Positions 26,358-41,100 of a stretch of DNA of 64,000 nucleotides are shown here, one piece after another. Position numbers and translations under genes: made by a program. This DNA is from Echinometra lucunter (Eukaryota; Echinodermata; Echinoidea; Camarodonta; Echinometridae). The stretch is from the NCBI GenBank assembly GCA_029962745.1, contig CM057171.1:1366640-1430639 (forward strand), given 5' to 3'. Below the pieces are notes generated by a model. That model saw nothing but the letters and a program-made list of their open reading frames with translations, searched no databases and had not been told where the DNA came from. Position 1 is the first letter of the stretch, and every line of letters starts with the position of its first letter.

Positions 26358-26475
26358 TTAAGTTTTGTCCATGATGTCGAGAGGAGTTGAGGAATATTTT
26401 GTCCACCTAGCTGACAGAAACAGGAAAGGGAAAATACCAATACCACAGCAAAACAATCAAGACTAACATAGAGAA

Positions 26476-26884
26476 CCCATTTGTGACAGGAATTATTTAA
26501 AGCCTAATTTGATCAGCTTTTATTCTTCAAATTGGCAACACCAACATTTTTATTTTATTGCTACATTTTTCTCATAAAATGTCATGTATCTGAAATGAAT
26601 ATAAATTGACAGAAATTATGATGAGAAGTAAAAAAGTTGCCAATTTGCTGGGGAAAATGGTGATTTTAAACTTTCTATCACATTGCCAATTTAAGGATTT
26701 TAATGCTTATTTTCCTTTTTAAAAAATTTCAGCATCAAACAATGAATATTGACGCTACCAAAATGGGCACAGTTTGTGTAGAATTTTTTGCTCTTTCTGC
26801 TCATGTATTTGGTATGATTTTTAGGGCTTTGCATCAAAAGATATTAGGCCAAACCACAAAATGTGGACCTCTGTCACGAATGGG
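26476..26884 (+). mobile_element. TTAA element, copy 2
   Basis: 409 bp, ends CCCATTTGTGACAG and CTGTCACGAATGGG. The right flank is TTAA (26885-26888). The left flank reads AGAA, a mutated target site. It is very similar to copy 1, only 970 bp away in the same orientation. Confidence 0.85.
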
Positions 26885-28379
26885 TTAAAGGGTAGCACTG
26901 GACAACTACATGTATGTTTATCATAAGACTCGGCCTTTCATGCATGGTCCACAATTTTGAAATCTCTGTCCATTCATAGCTTCTAAATTTAATAGCTCTC
27001 TAAAATATAATGGCATTAGCACATAATTATTTCATTTCAAATGTCTTTCATCAAGAGGGTGACAGCTTTTTGTAATAATCATTGTCAATGTTTCTCACAA
27101 AGAAAAACCTGAGCAGTTTTATGATCACTAAAAGAAATCAGTCTGTTTAAAAATTGATTCTGCTTGGATTAAAGTAACTAAGCACAACGCTGACAAATTC
27201 AATTCAACACCAGTCATTCATATCTAATACCATGCCTATCGTTATCTACACATACCCATCTTTTTCAGTGGGATATATCAATAGATGAAGCTCAGTCTAC
27301 AAGTCTACAACATCAACATGGATTGTACAACTCGTGCTCTGACGACAACTGCTCTTCAGTCATATACACCGACCAAATTCTTACTTTAAGTCCTGGACAT
27401 AACGTTTACCTAACCCTTAACCTAACCTAAAACCCATCCACAACCTAGCATCTTTTTATTTCATATCATTTCATTTATTTTCATTTATATCTCTGATGAA
27501 TTCAATTAAATTTATGCCTTTGATCAATTTAAAGCCCAGAGTCACAAGAGCAAATGTCAGACAAATGTTAGCGGTTAACGCACCACATAGACAGGTATGT
27601 TTCATGCCGTTCACATTCTACGTTGTGCACATCCATTGTCTCCACTAAGCAGGGATTACGGTGCAAAAAGTTTGTATTCTAAACCAATACTGTGATGCCG
27701 TAGTTACGTGTAACAAACACAATACGTGGTGCCCTCAAAAACTAGTCTTACACAAGCTGGCAACACCAATCAAGTTCTTTTCTTTTTAAACAAATCCCTT
27801 CCATTGATAAATGTTTTCACAAAGAATGAAAGACTTTGCAGGGCCCTCTGGGAGAACAATACATAGTACTTAAGAGGCTACCCTGGGTAAACAAGACATA
27901 TTATTATTATCATTATTATTATTTTTGTTAAATTCATTGACAACATTTCAGGTAGATTTCATGCTTGCTACTCGTAAGTGTAAAACTATTTTTCGAGGAA
28001 ACAACACACTAAAACTACGACTAAACTTTCAAAAGCAAAACACTGCACAAAATACTCAACAAAAAGTACAGCCAACAACAAAGAATTATATTTTCTTTGC
28101 TATTTCAGTATACTGATACATCACAGACAAGTAGCATAACAATACAGATTTTTAGACCCAAGAATACTGGTGTGGTATTTTTAGAAGAAATTTCAGTCAC
28201 AATTTACGACGTGAAAATCAATGAACGACGCAATGTCTGAGCGAAAAATGTTCTCAACTCAATTTCTTTCTGTGTATACATAAGCATGGAATTAAATCAG
28301 AACATCCTGGAATTCATTGATTGAAAATGTTACACACAGGTTTCTTTCTTATTTTTTTTTTTAGATCTTGATATATGTA

Positions 28380-28640
28380 TATTGGTTCTGAAACCAACCT
28401 TATCATCCCTCAACACCCCCCCCCCTTTTTATCCAAGCCACCCAGTTTTCACAAATGGTACTAACCCTCAGTATGGTTTGTTTACCAGATATTTGCATAT
28501 ACATTTGATGTGAAATCAACACTATCTCCACTCCACACTTTGTCATTCACCCTTGCCACCCAGTTTGCACATAAAGTATTCACCGCTATAAATACTGTCT
28601 GTTTTTTTTCAGAGATTGCCATATCTATACTTTGATTGTG
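28380..28640. repeat. Decayed tandem copies of the CELF exon 13 edge
   Basis: Two diverged units of about 130 bp repeat the sequence around the end of the last coding exon. CACCCAGTTT, a TACTCACC-like donor complement and a GTACGGTTTGTTTGC-like exon complement recur near 28440-28490 and 28558-28605. The intact version is at 29031-29080. The copies have lost the exon reading frame and are not exons. Confidence 0.6.
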
Positions 28641-28663
28641 AAACCAACCCTATCTCCATGTCA

Positions 28664-29030
28664 CCCTATGCCCCATTACCCTATGCCCCATTACCCTATG
28701 TCCCATTACCCTATGTCCCATTACCCTATGTCCCATTATCCTATGCCCCATTACCCTATGTCCCATTACCCTATGTCCCATTACCCTATGTCCCATTACC
28801 CTATGCCCCATTACCCTATGTCCCATTACCCTATGTCCCATTACCCTATGTCCCATTATCCTATGCCCCATTACCCTATGTCCCATTACCCTATGTCCCA
28901 TTACCCTATGTCCCATTATCCTATGCCCCATTACCCTATGTCCCATTACCCTATGCCCCATTACCCTATGTCCCATTACCCTATGCCCCATTACCCTATG
29001 TCCCATTACCCTATGCCCCATTACCCTACC
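28664..29030. repeat. 15-bp minisatellite just downstream of the CELF stop
   Basis: About 24 units of CCCTATGTCCCATTA, or the variant with GCC, in register. The unit is a multiple of three and lacks stops in several frames, so both strands show pentapeptide repeats (PYVPL, HYPMS, VMGHR) that are not genes. It starts 30 bp past the CELF TAA. As CELF-sense RNA the unit reads UAAUGGGACAUAGGG. Confidence 0.95.
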
Positions 29031-29055
29031 CACCCAGTTTACATGTAAGGTACTC

Positions 29056-29062
29056 ACCTTTA
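29056..29062 (-). promoter_or_regulatory. Stop codon abutting a consensus 5' splice site
   Basis: The minus strand reads TAC TAA AG|GTGAGTACC. If this donor is used, the 3' UTR is interrupted by an intron right after the stop and the downstream minisatellite is removed. If not, the minisatellite is transcribed into the 3' UTR. An exon junction this close to the stop would not be expected to trigger nonsense-mediated decay. Confidence 0.5.
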
Positions 29063-29187
29063 GTACGGTTTGTTTGCTTCTTTAGAGCGCTTGAGCTGGA
29101 CTTTTAATCTCTTTGTTCCTACAGAGAAACCGTTCATAGCCTGGATGGCTGTCTGGGCTGAGATTGGCGAATCATAACTTACAAAAC
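29060..29187 (-). CDS. CELF exon 13: end of RRM3, C-terminus and stop
   Basis: Acceptor TCAG ends at 29188. The exon completes the RRM3 RNP1 (KCFG joined to FVSY) and continues through [12 protein letters not shown] and [13 protein letters not shown] to a final KPY and TAA at 29060-29062. The last residues match vertebrate CELF1/2, fixing frame and end. The TAA is followed after AG by GTGAGTACC (GT at 29056-29057), a strong donor consensus, so an intron may begin 2 nt past the stop. Confidence 0.93.
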
Positions 29188-32100
29188 CTGACAGAGAAAG
29201 ACAGATATATTCAGAGAAACATCATGTCAAGCTGGACAATTAACCCATTCGTGACAGGGATTATTTTAAGCCTAATTTGATCAGCTTTTATTCTTCAAAT
29301 TGGCAACACCAACATTTTTTTTTATTGCTACATTTTTCTTATAAAGCATCATATATCTGAAATAAAAATAAATTGACAAAAAGTATGATAAGAGGTCAAA
29401 AAGTTGCCAATTTGCAGGAGAAAAGAGTGATTTTAAACTCTCTATCACATTGTCAATTTAAGGATTTTAATGCTTATTTTCCTTTAAAAAATATTCAGCA
29501 TCAAACAACAAATATTGAGGCAGCCAAAATGGGAACAGTTTGTGTAGAATTTTTTGCTCTTTCTGCTCATGTATTTGGTATGATTTTTAGGGCTTTGCAT
29601 CAAAAGATATTAGGCCAAACCACAAAATGTGGACCTCTGTCACGAATGGGTTAACAACAAGATGTAACAACATAGAATCATATACACTTGAAGTTTATGC
29701 TATAGACATATAATAAATTTACTAGACGAAAAGCAGCATGCACGGATATCATTATGCAAATGGCATTAGGTCCCGCCTCTTTCAGATCATTTGAAGGGGC
29801 CGATAAGCACCCGTTATCGCCATGATATCGATAACACTGTTGCATTATTCATATCCATTGCACGTATCAGTTTTATTGTGACACTTTGATTTAATGCACA
29901 TTTGTTGCGCATGTTTTTAGCTGATGGGTGTGATGTTTTAAAACATGCACAAATGCACGCTACTCCTTGGAATCATCTTACAAAATGAATTATTCACTTT
30001 TGATCATAAATATTGATGGGTACTTAGGTCGGCCCTCTAATGAATCTGGACAAAATGGCGGAGCTTTAGGAGCCTGGTTTATGCAGAGCAACTTATAACA
30101 CCCTATGAGGAGATACAGAAAAAAGAGATTGAGAAAATATGACTGGAAAGATGTAGGAAAGTGTGTGAGAAAGATTAAGAAATAGAGTAAAACCAGAGTA
30201 GCTCGAATAACTTGAGATGAAATTAATTATAAAAATGTGAGTGAGACAGGGGGGGGGGGGGAGAGGGGACAGGAGAGAAATAAAGGGAGAGAGGATGAGG
30301 GAGGGGGAGGGGGGGAGAGAGGATGAGGGAGGGGGAGGGGGGGAGAGACAACCTACCGAAACATTTGCTGAGGTTAGTGTTTTTGTCGATGAAGACTTTT
30401 GCACTGAGGATTCCACCGTAAGCTGAAAACATTGAGATTAGATCCGCATCTGTGTAGTCCTGCGGTAGGTGGTATATAAACAGATTGGCGCCCTCTGGAC
30501 CTGAAAACAAGACAGAGTTATGAGAGGATACAATAAATTATTATCTATAGAGGGCATTTTAGTGGCACATTAAAAACATATTTTTTTGTCTGTGCAATAT
30601 CAGAGCATATTGTATAAAATGCCGAATTCCCCATAGGCTCATGTACAAGATTTGCCATGCAATATTATGCGATATTGCATGGTCTCTTTGTGTGCGCGCA
30701 GTAAAACAAACATGCGCAATAAGGATTACAATGCGCGGATACACAATACGCGCAATGCACAAATGACACTTCGACGACGTCATAAAGAGGCAATTAAGTC
30801 AAACTTGTGTGATCAAATTAAATGTATGATGGGGGCCCTTTTTAGTTGCTGAAATGACATTTATTGAATTTTAAATTCCTTTCTTGTTGGTTATAGATAA
30901 TAATTATATTGGAAGGCTTTATTTCATGGAATACCAGGAATCCACTCGTTAGGGCCAATATTCATCTTTGATTCGTGCAATACTGGCCCTAATTCTTGGA
31001 ACATTCTCTGGTATCCCATTCAGAGCCATCCAATATAATATAAATATTGTACACTTGCCTTAAAAAGGAAGTCAAGTTTTGGAGAAGGTGAAAAATAATT
31101 TGTAAGCTTTTGCATTCTTTGACATCAGTTAGGATGATTTTCTTTCTCTTTGTTTGCAGTCTGCCGCTCTGTATTGTAGTCTCAAAGGAGCTAGAGAAAA
31201 CTCCTTTCCCTCCCTTCCTCAACTTTCTTTCCCTGGATCTCATATTTTACCTTCTTTCTGTTTTTGGCTTGCTGCTCCTGCCTGCTGTTGTTGCTGTTGT
31301 TGCTGGAAAGCGTTGATGGGACCAAAACCATTGGGAAATTGCGCTGTAGGGTAAAGAATCATTAGACTTCACATGAGAACATTCAAACTTGCAATATCAT
31401 CTAAATATCATTTCACATGGAACCCTCTCAGTCACTCTGGGCCTTGTTTCATAAAACTTACTATCAGTAACAACTGACACATTTCTATGACAAATTTGCT
31501 CTCAGCCAATCAGATGCAAGGATTTCAGTAGCTTATAACAAATACTGCAACTTGTTTGATAACAAGTTTTATGAAACAGGGCCCTGATGTAATATATTGC
31601 ACTGGTTAAAACAACTGTTAGTTGTTTCTTTTGATCCTTCATTGATTATGCAACACCTAATTGCTCTCAACTTCCCTCATTAGTTGAATTCTTGATTTTA
31701 ATGCAGGACCCTATCTCTAAACCCATTAAAATATTTAAAAAACAATTGCAACTTTAAACCTGACCACAAATTTTGAAAGAATACAGCCCAGAGTGATTGC
31801 TGTCAGAGCATAGTTATGTCAAATCATCCTTTAATTCTTCATTCTTGATCCACTGGTGTGCAAGTGTTACAAGAAAATTGTCATTAGTCAGATAAAAGAG
31901 GCAGGAAAAATGGATAAATGTCATTAACCTTATAGTCACATTCAGAATATCATGTGATACATGTAACTTCCAACAAATTTAATCTTTCAAAGAAAAAAAA
32001 AAAGCTAGAATTAATGCTAAAAACTTTGGCCATCATATTTTGGCCATCAGCATCATTCCTTGAACTAGTTTTTGTCATGGCCTATTTTTTTTTTTTTTTG

Positions 32101-35100
32101 TTAACCATTATACCTTGCAACAATCCTTGCAACAACTTTTTCTCCACCATTACCGCCAAATTTACATTTAACATTTTCAAATTAAGTAATTTTTAAAAAG
32201 AGGTTTACAGTCTTGTACACCATTGTTTTGTGACCCTTTACTAGTCATGAATTTTGTTTAATCACCTAGCAAGAATATAGACTCATAACACTATTTTCTT
32301 TCTACATATTATTCTTAGACTTCATGAAAGTTTTATTTCCCCACATTCTATCCAGTGAACTTTTAACCCATTTGTGACAGGAATTATTTAAAGCCTAATT
32401 TGATCAGCTTTTATTCTTCAAATTGGCAACACCAACATTTTTATTTTATTGCTACATTTTTCTTATAAAACGTCATGTATCTGAAATGAATATAAATTGA
32501 CAGAAATTACGATGAGAAGTCAAAAAGTTGCCAATTCGCAGGGAAAAACGGTGATTTTAAACTTTCTATCACATTGCCAATTTAAGGATTTTAATGCTTA
32601 TTTTCCTTTAAAAAATTGTCAGCATCAATCAACGAATATTGACGCAACCAAAATGGGCACAGTTTGTGTAGAATTTTTTGCTCTTTCTGCTCATGTATTT
32701 GGTATGATTTTTAAGGCTTTGCATCAAAAGATATTAGGCCAAACCACAAAATGTGGACCTCTATCACGAATGGGTTAACAGCTGGGTCCCCCCCCCCCCC
32801 CCCCCCCCATGAACATCAAGTGAATCTTGCATGGCATGTTTCAAATTATAAAAAGATACTACGCAGTAGTGTCATGAGCACTGAGCTAATGAGCAACAAA
32901 ATGAGGCAAACAATTCATCAGTGTTCTTATGAATCAACAAATCTATCAAAATCGGGTTCAATTAAAGTTCAGAGAATTACTCTGTGAGCAGTGATTTTTT
33001 TTGGGGGGGGGATCTTAAAAATGACAAAACCACTACTTTTGCATATCCAATTTGAATTTGACCTCAAAGTTTTGTTAGTGTTTAGATCCCATCTCAAAGT
33101 AAATGACTTTTGAAAATTTCATAAAAACACCTCTTTGGGTGTCAGCAGTGGGATACATTATTTATGAATGTAAAACATTACATTTATCATCATAAAATTT
33201 CTTTTTCTATGAATGTCTCATCAATTCTCCATTTTAAAGGATTAATATTTGCATCATGAAATATATTAAGCTATATGTATTCCACATATAACTTTTACAT
33301 TAAGATCTTTCTCTAATAGGCTTGTTGTACAATTCCCTTTATCGTGGATTATATTAACAAACTGGGTTTAAGGGCATACTGGTAAAAGGAATTAATATCT
33401 GCAAAAACAATCCTATCAAAATAATCATACATTTGCTGACTTTTGTATCAATGTTCTTTTGAGCTTTGGAATAAATGAACTAAAACTACATTTATTCCCT
33501 TTAATCTATTCTAAGATATATACACATGTATGAATAAACAAGGAAGACTTGAATTTAAATTCCTATCAAAATGGGATATGGGAAAATAAAGAATTTCTTT
33601 AAATATATATCCTTCAAAACTAATGCATTTTCACCTCTGATATTAGGGGAATATATATATATATATATATATTTTTTTTTTTACTGTTCCAAAACAACGA
33701 AAGGCACAAAAATAGTTGTGGCATAGATTTACAACAGATGATACAAGAACGTTACAAAGACAAAATTGACATGGTAAAAAAAAGAACTAGTTCCATTTTG
33801 CTGCCGTGACTTGTGAGTACATAACGGACAACAGGGTCTACATCAGGACAGATATATGTCTGCACAAATTACATAGAAATACACACAGGCCAGTCAACAA
33901 GAAACATATCGTTAGAGCCTGTCTACATGTTCACAGTATAGGAAAGGCGATGCACTGAAACATTTAGTACAAAAGCTCTTGGAAACATCAAATATTACAA
34001 AATTATATGATTTCTGGTCCATTTGTTGTAATCAAGAAAAGCTTTCATTCATGAAAAACGTGTCAGAATTGGTCAAAACAAACTAGCGAGTGTGTTAATT
34101 GTAACGATGCAAAACTACATCAAAAACCTTCCTTTGTTTTGGGTTTAATAAAATCACAGCAAACAATGCATGGTGGTTTTGAAGATAAAAAACAATTGAA
34201 AAATGGGTGTGAAGAAGAACAAGCCACATCAAGCTAATCAAACCGAATGAACAATAACAACCATCTATTGAATATGGGGGTAATTTGGTTAGAGAAGGGA
34301 TGATATCAGTTAAAACAAAACACCACAACACGACACCAAAGACTTTGCATGGGACCGATGGAGATTTTCACTCTGTTTGGAAAGAAAAAAACAGAGCATA
34401 ATACAGGCACTGGGAGGAGGTGTTTTCACTTGTAACATGATTAAAATGAGAGTGATTTCCATCAAATTCAGAAAGGGGGCTAAAATATTTAGTATATATA
34501 TGAAATTTGGCATTCCTGGGGAAGATTTTCATGCATTTGGATAATCTTTTCTAGGATTTGTGGAAAGGAGATATTTAGGGAAAGAGGATAATGTCTCCCT
34601 AATGTTCAACACATAATTATGAACATGGAGAACAAATAGACTTGTAATGAGGAACATAAAAACTGGGGAAAAGAATATGGAAGGTGCTGAACGATATTTT
34701 GGGCTTCTCTAAAACCAAAAAGGGGGTAACAAAATGAATATTTGGTTTCCTTGTTCAAGACAAAGGGGTGAGATATAGGGTAAGAAAAAGGACTGAAGAA
34801 AGATTATGCCACAATTATTTCTTCTATTTTGGATACCTATCATATTCCTAGGAAAAAATTCACATTGTACTCCTAATTTGATGCCTGTAAAGTGCTCATG
34901 TGAACACTCAAATCAAAGCTTTCTCTAATGTCTAATCATTACAAAATTTGTTTGAGAAACATTTCTGGCATCCCCCACCCCTGCAAAAGTTGGTACAGTG
35001 AAAACGCAGGAAGTTAGTGGTACACTCATAAACATAATTGTGCTCAAAATAGTGGTGATCTTAGAGAAGAATTTTGTGAGATCAGATCAAGTTAATAAGG

Positions 35101-38100
35101 CCCGATTATCGCAAATAGATATATTCGAACACTTTATCTAGAGTCATTTGAGGATGTTACTATCTGTCTGTATTTGTGAAATGTTCTGATAATTTCTGAA
35201 AGGTGCGGTGTATGATTTGATATATATATAAAACACATTACAGTATTTGGCCAGGGAAATTTCGAATTGAGAATACTGAGAGTTAACCCATTCGTGACAG
35301 GAATTATTTAAAGCCTAATTTGATCAGCTTTTATTCTTCAAATTGGCAACACCCGCATTTTTCTTTTATTGCTACATTTTTCTTATAAAACATCATGTAT
35401 CTGAAATAAATATAAATTGACAGAATGTATGATGAGAAGTCATAAAGTTGTCAATTTGCAGGGAAAACGGTGATTTTAACATTTTCATCGCATTGCCAAT
35501 TTAAGGATTTTAATGCTTATTTTCCTTTATAAAAATTTCAGCATCAAACAACAAATATTGATGCAATGAAAATGGGCACAGTATGTGTAGAATTTTTTGC
35601 TCTTTCTGCTCATGTATTTGATATGATTTTTAGGGTTCTGCATCAAAAGTTATTAGACCAAACCACATAATGTGGACCCTCTGTCACGAATGGGTTAATG
35701 GAAAAATTACAGAAATGCTAACTATAGATTAAATGACATTAGTGGAAGCTTTACTCATTCTTATTATGCCACAGTGTAAACCCTTGAATTGAGGCATTAT
35801 ATTTTGGTTTCAGATTTCTCTACCATGACAACAGGAAACCTATTTTGCAGCAAATGGCAGTAATGTTGAATTCTCTTTTTTTTTTCATTTTCGAAATTTT
35901 CTGACAGAATTTCTAATCTGGGAGAAGGGTAACAATACTCGCCCTTTATCTCTTTATCACAAAATTGACTGGAAAAAAGGGTGAAGATCTTTTTTAGCCA
36001 TTCTGTTTATAAATATTAGAAGACAATTGTTCTTGTAATCAATCTTATGTTTTGTGCCTATCCTCTTCCTGAAAGTAAAAAGTATAACCGTTAAAAAAAA
36101 AAGTTAAATAAAATGAGATTTTTTGTTTGATTATTGATTGATGTTAAACCAACCTGTGTATTGCTGGATCCCAGAATATGCTTGCGTCAGGGCGTTTAGA
36201 TCAATATTAGCCGTGGGGGCGGTAGAGGCCCCGGTCCCCGCCAAACCTGCCGCCGTGCCCAAACTACCGACCCCGGCTACACTGCTCGACAGCCCCGTGC
36301 CTGATCAGGTCGGGTCAAAGTTCAGGTCACACCAAGGGTGAAAGTTGAAAGGTCACACATCACGGTGGTTTGGGAAAAAGACAGCAAATTTTTGGATGGT
36401 GTTTAGAAAAAACCTGCATGCATTTTTTTCTCTTCAGTCAATGTGTTCTTTCCAACATTCCTTTATTCTTATTCACAAATCATGTGGATGAGTAGATGAA
36501 AGTTTTAAGCAAGTCAAAAATGAGAAAGATTCCATACAATGAAAAGATTCCCAAATGATGCATCAGATAGGCAAGTAAAATGCATAGAAAAATTGGTCAT
36601 AAAAAACATGTGTGACTGTATCCCTTCAAAACTTGACATGAACACGGCAAAAAAAAAAAAAATCCCTCTTGATCGCATATTTTTTATTGTCCGTCAGTTT
36701 GTTTGCATTTCGGAAATGTTTGTTGGTTTCTTAAAAGCGTAGAGCAGGGGCTTCAGGATGTTAATTAAGAACAAAAAAGCACATGATCAAAACTATAAAT
36801 CACAAAAGAAAATTGAACAACGGAAAAGATTCTCTACAAAAACATTGCCATCTAAAGCATTAGGATGATAATTAAAGGCTGTGGAATGCTCAGTGAATTT
36901 GAGTGCTGTCAAACGAGTTTTGATCACACAAACTTCAAAGCCATGGCTGATTTACAATGATTTATTAATAATAACTGACAAGACAATTTCTTAAAAATTT
37001 GTTCCATGATGTACTTGGAAGACAAAGTAAGAGAAAACAAGGGAAGAAATTTGTGCAGGTGTATTTTATGAGAATGCCTACACAAAATTGAACAAACAAA
37101 CAAACAGAAAAAACTCTTTACATACGTATCGAACTGAACGATTTCGGACAAACTTTTGTGCTAGGTTTTGTTAATGAACAATGAGATACAAACAAACAAC
37201 AAAAGATATGTATAATTTTTGTTGCTGAACTAAATTCACTTTTGGGATCAAATTGATGATTGATTGCTAAGTTTCGAAAGGACACATCTGCCCTCTTCAT
37301 GTTTCAGTTTTAAAGGGATCAATCACATAAAGGCTGAATATATATTTTTAAAAAATTATGAAAAAAAAAATGAAGATAGGGTGGAAGAGAGGGGAGGATG
37401 GTATAGAAAGAAACAGGGGCTTGATGCATTGGTATTAACAATACATGGAACTTCATTCTTAGGGTAAATCAGGTTTGGAACATACAGGCATATGTGAAAG
37501 GGTCTGGGATTCAACATTCAAACATGGTTCAAATATTGGTTAAGTTCACATACGAAAAATCTGATTTTTACAGTGGATGGGAGAATGAAGAGGAGAAATC
37601 ACATCTACATACACATGTATATGAAACAAAGCAGAATAGAAAATTAGATGATTGAAAAAAATAAAAAATCCTAAAATGGGCTCATAGTAAAGGGATCGAT
37701 GACTTTGGTATGCACAAATTCTCTTTTTTTCTTATAAAATATTGACAACAAACTAGTAAACACAAATGGGATTAATAAACATCGTTTATCGAACATGATA
37801 CAAAAACAGTAACCATAAAATATTGAAATATATCAGTATAAACTACTGAGGTTTAGGTGCATATGATCAAGATGGTTTAGCTAGCATTGGGTATATAAAC
37901 ATACTGGGCTGCCAAATGCAGAGATTGTATCAAGCAAAGGGAAGCTTCAAAGAAAACACAACTGCGAAAGTTTTATTCTCTTTCCCTACTCCTGAAAATT
38001 ATGGCATAACCCATTCGTGACAGGAATTATTTAAAGCCTAATTTGATCAGCTTTTATTCTTCAAATTGGCAACACCAACATTTTTATTTTATTGCTACAT

Positions 38101-41100
38101 GTTTCTTATAAAACGTCATATATCTGAAATGAATATAAATTGACAGAAATTATGATGAGAAGTCAAAAAGTTGCCAATTTGCAAGGGAAAACTGTGATTT
38201 TAAATTTTCTATCACATTGCCAATTTAAGGATTTTAATGCTTATTTTCCTTTCAAAAATATTCAGCATCAAGCAACGAATATTGATGCAACCAAAATGGG
38301 CACAGTTTGTGTAGAATTTTTTGCTCTTTCTGCTCATGTATTTGGTATGATTTTTAGGGCTTTGCATCAAAAGATATTAGGCCAAACCACAAAATGTGGA
38401 CCTCTGTCACGAATGGGTTAAAAACATATCATGCTTTCTAAGTTTGTCTGAATAGTTTGACTGACCCTAGAAGATTTACTCTGCTTTTATCCTATATCAA
38501 AGAGGTTTTCTAAATTCAAAGTTTCTAAACTGAAAAAAAACCAAATAAAACATTACTCCTATGAAAGTTTTCAAATTTTATTTTGCCAAATGTTTCATTA
38601 CAAATGATCAAAATTTTTGTTTGAACATAATGCAGTTAGAAGAATTCTTGCAGAAGAAGGTTGATTTGGTCACTTTGGAAGAATACTGGATGGGTGTGGT
38701 AGACTTATGAGGACTCTATCAAATAATGCAAGCATATTGTTTGATGAAGCCTTCTTAAGAACTACAAGAAAGAAAGAAATATTGTGTAAATTTGAAAAAG
38801 TTGATAAACTGACAGGACAGCACTTCTAATTCCATTGGAATTGACAGTTTAATTGCAATTATCTTATCTCTGGATTTGCTTGATTGTAATCAACAGTTGG
38901 AAAATAATTGTTTGACAACTTGAAAATGTAATGAATAAAAAAATGTGCCTTTACTGATAGGTTATGAAGTGCCTCCAGAAAAAAAAAATCTTAGGGAAAA
39001 GATTTGACAAATAGTTGTAATCATGAAATGAATTTAGTATAAATCATCTGCTACAAGGCAAAAGGTTTGTAATTCGCAATAGCACTAATGTCCTACTGTC
39101 TCCTAACAGGGTAACCATGTCTTAAGAGTCATTTGTCACATCTTTTAGTTGTTTTGATTTCCTTTTCTTCTTTCATTCTGCAAGTCTTATCTCTTGCACC
39201 TCAAAATTTTCCATTCTATTCCTTCTTGCAACATCACTTCTTTCCAAAGCTTGCCATATCCATTTATCTCCCCAAACAAACAACTTAATCCTTCAACTGC
39301 AAACAATGCAACCCAAACAGTGAAATAAAGCAACATAATAAAATCACAATAAAAACAAACAATAAAGAAATAAACACAAGAAAATTGCAGGCAGCAAACA
39401 AAACAATAAAACAGAATAAACTCATTCCAGGTTTGTAGGGTTAGTGTTAGTATATGAAGCAATGTTGTATGATACATAAACTGACCTGCTAATCCTTGTA
39501 AGCCCGCTGTTAGTCCCGTCATACTTGATGTCGTGTTGGTTCCTGCTCCTACAAGAGAAAAAATAATTAGACCAAAAACATAGATTGTGGTTGAATATTG
39601 GCTTCAGATAACTTTGTGAAAAAATCAAGAGTATTGCTCCCTCAAAGAATGTTCTATCTCAAAGGTTTGGCTTTTTGAAAATTATGAAATTGTGAAAGAA
39701 TGATCTTATTTTCACAAATCAAATCATATAAAAGAACAAACTAACAATGAATTGGAGATAAAGCAAAAAAAAACAACATACAAAGGAAAAATGCTGTCAA
39801 TCTACAATAGAAAATAAAAACTGAACAACATAAACTAATAAATCTTGAAGAGGTAAAGAACACACCACAAAATATGACTAAAATCGAACTGCAGTCTTCA
39901 TATATAAAAGGAAAATACAAACAAGATCATAATAATCCTCAAATCAAGTCAGAAATGGCAAGGGACCGGGATTTCATAGCTGAGAGTCCAAAAGGGTGTT
40001 TTGTGTGCATGAAATATGACAAATTTTATACACAATTTCTGACAGTTTCATGAAAAATACCTTCTTGGTTTTTACAATAGTTATATAGTTTTCTTCTAAC
40101 TATAAAATATGTTTATGTTTGAATGATTTCGCTCAGCTCTATCCAGACAAGATTTTCTGTTCATTATTTCAGAGAATTAGATTAGGTCATATAAATATAT
40201 TTTACATGTATTGGGTGTTGCTAGGTCAGGAAGAAATTATGAGGTGATTAGCAGTAACTCAATGACATAAGGCATCTCTAAGACTGTAATAAAAACCTGA
40301 AGTGATCTAAAGAATTATAGCATACTTCTAAAATTAAGAACGCCAGAATGTGGAGAGTATTATTCATGTAACAATGAAAGATAATCCTCAAACAATTGAA
40401 TATTGTATAACTGATGACTGGGAATCATCAAACTACTAACATTTAACCCTAAAAAAAAGGGGGGGGGGGAGGATAATGACACCTCTAAAATATCTCGGCT
40501 GATCACTGCAGAATTTTGCATGCACTTTGAGAATTGTGCATTGAACACAAATCCATCAATATTCATTTTTTTCCATCTAATATCATAATTTAAGCAAATT
40601 ATAAGCCTAAATACATATTTTGAGTGATAAAAGCAAGAAATGAAAGGCCCTGGAATTAAAATTTCTATGCAAGCAGTTCTTTATAAACATAAGAACTTTA
40701 TTATAAAAGAAAAAAAATTAAAAATGATTCTTATGCATTCTATTGTTTTATGAATTTCTTATGTATTTCTCTTTCTCAACTGTAACTTTATTATATTTTT
40801 AAGTTTGCTGTTTCAAGGTGTTATCTCGACCACTATTCAGTTAACCCATTCGTGACAGAGGTCCACATTTTGTGGTTTGGTCTAATATCTTTTGATGCAA
40901 AGCCCTAAAAATCATACCAAATACATGAGCAGAAAGAGCAAGAAATTCTACACAAACTGTGCCCATTTTGGTTGCGTCAATATTCGTTGTTTGATGCTGA
41001 AATTTTTTTAAAGGAAAATAAGCATTAAAATCCTTAAATTGGCAATGTGATAGAAAGTTTAAAATCACTGTTTTCCCCTGCAAATTGGCAACTTTTTGAC

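Noticed and set aside
28616..29107. Long open frames on both strands (PYVPL and VMGHR pentapeptide repeats)
   Set aside because: They are translations of a 15-bp minisatellite, a multiple of three without stops, and have no splice or start context. The direct-repeat structure has no variable spacers, so it is not a CRISPR-type array either.
29373..29654. 93-codon frame in the TTAA elements as a gene
   Set aside because: It occurs once per mobile copy in both orientations, is broken in many copies, and shows no known domain. It is better explained by the youth of the repeats.
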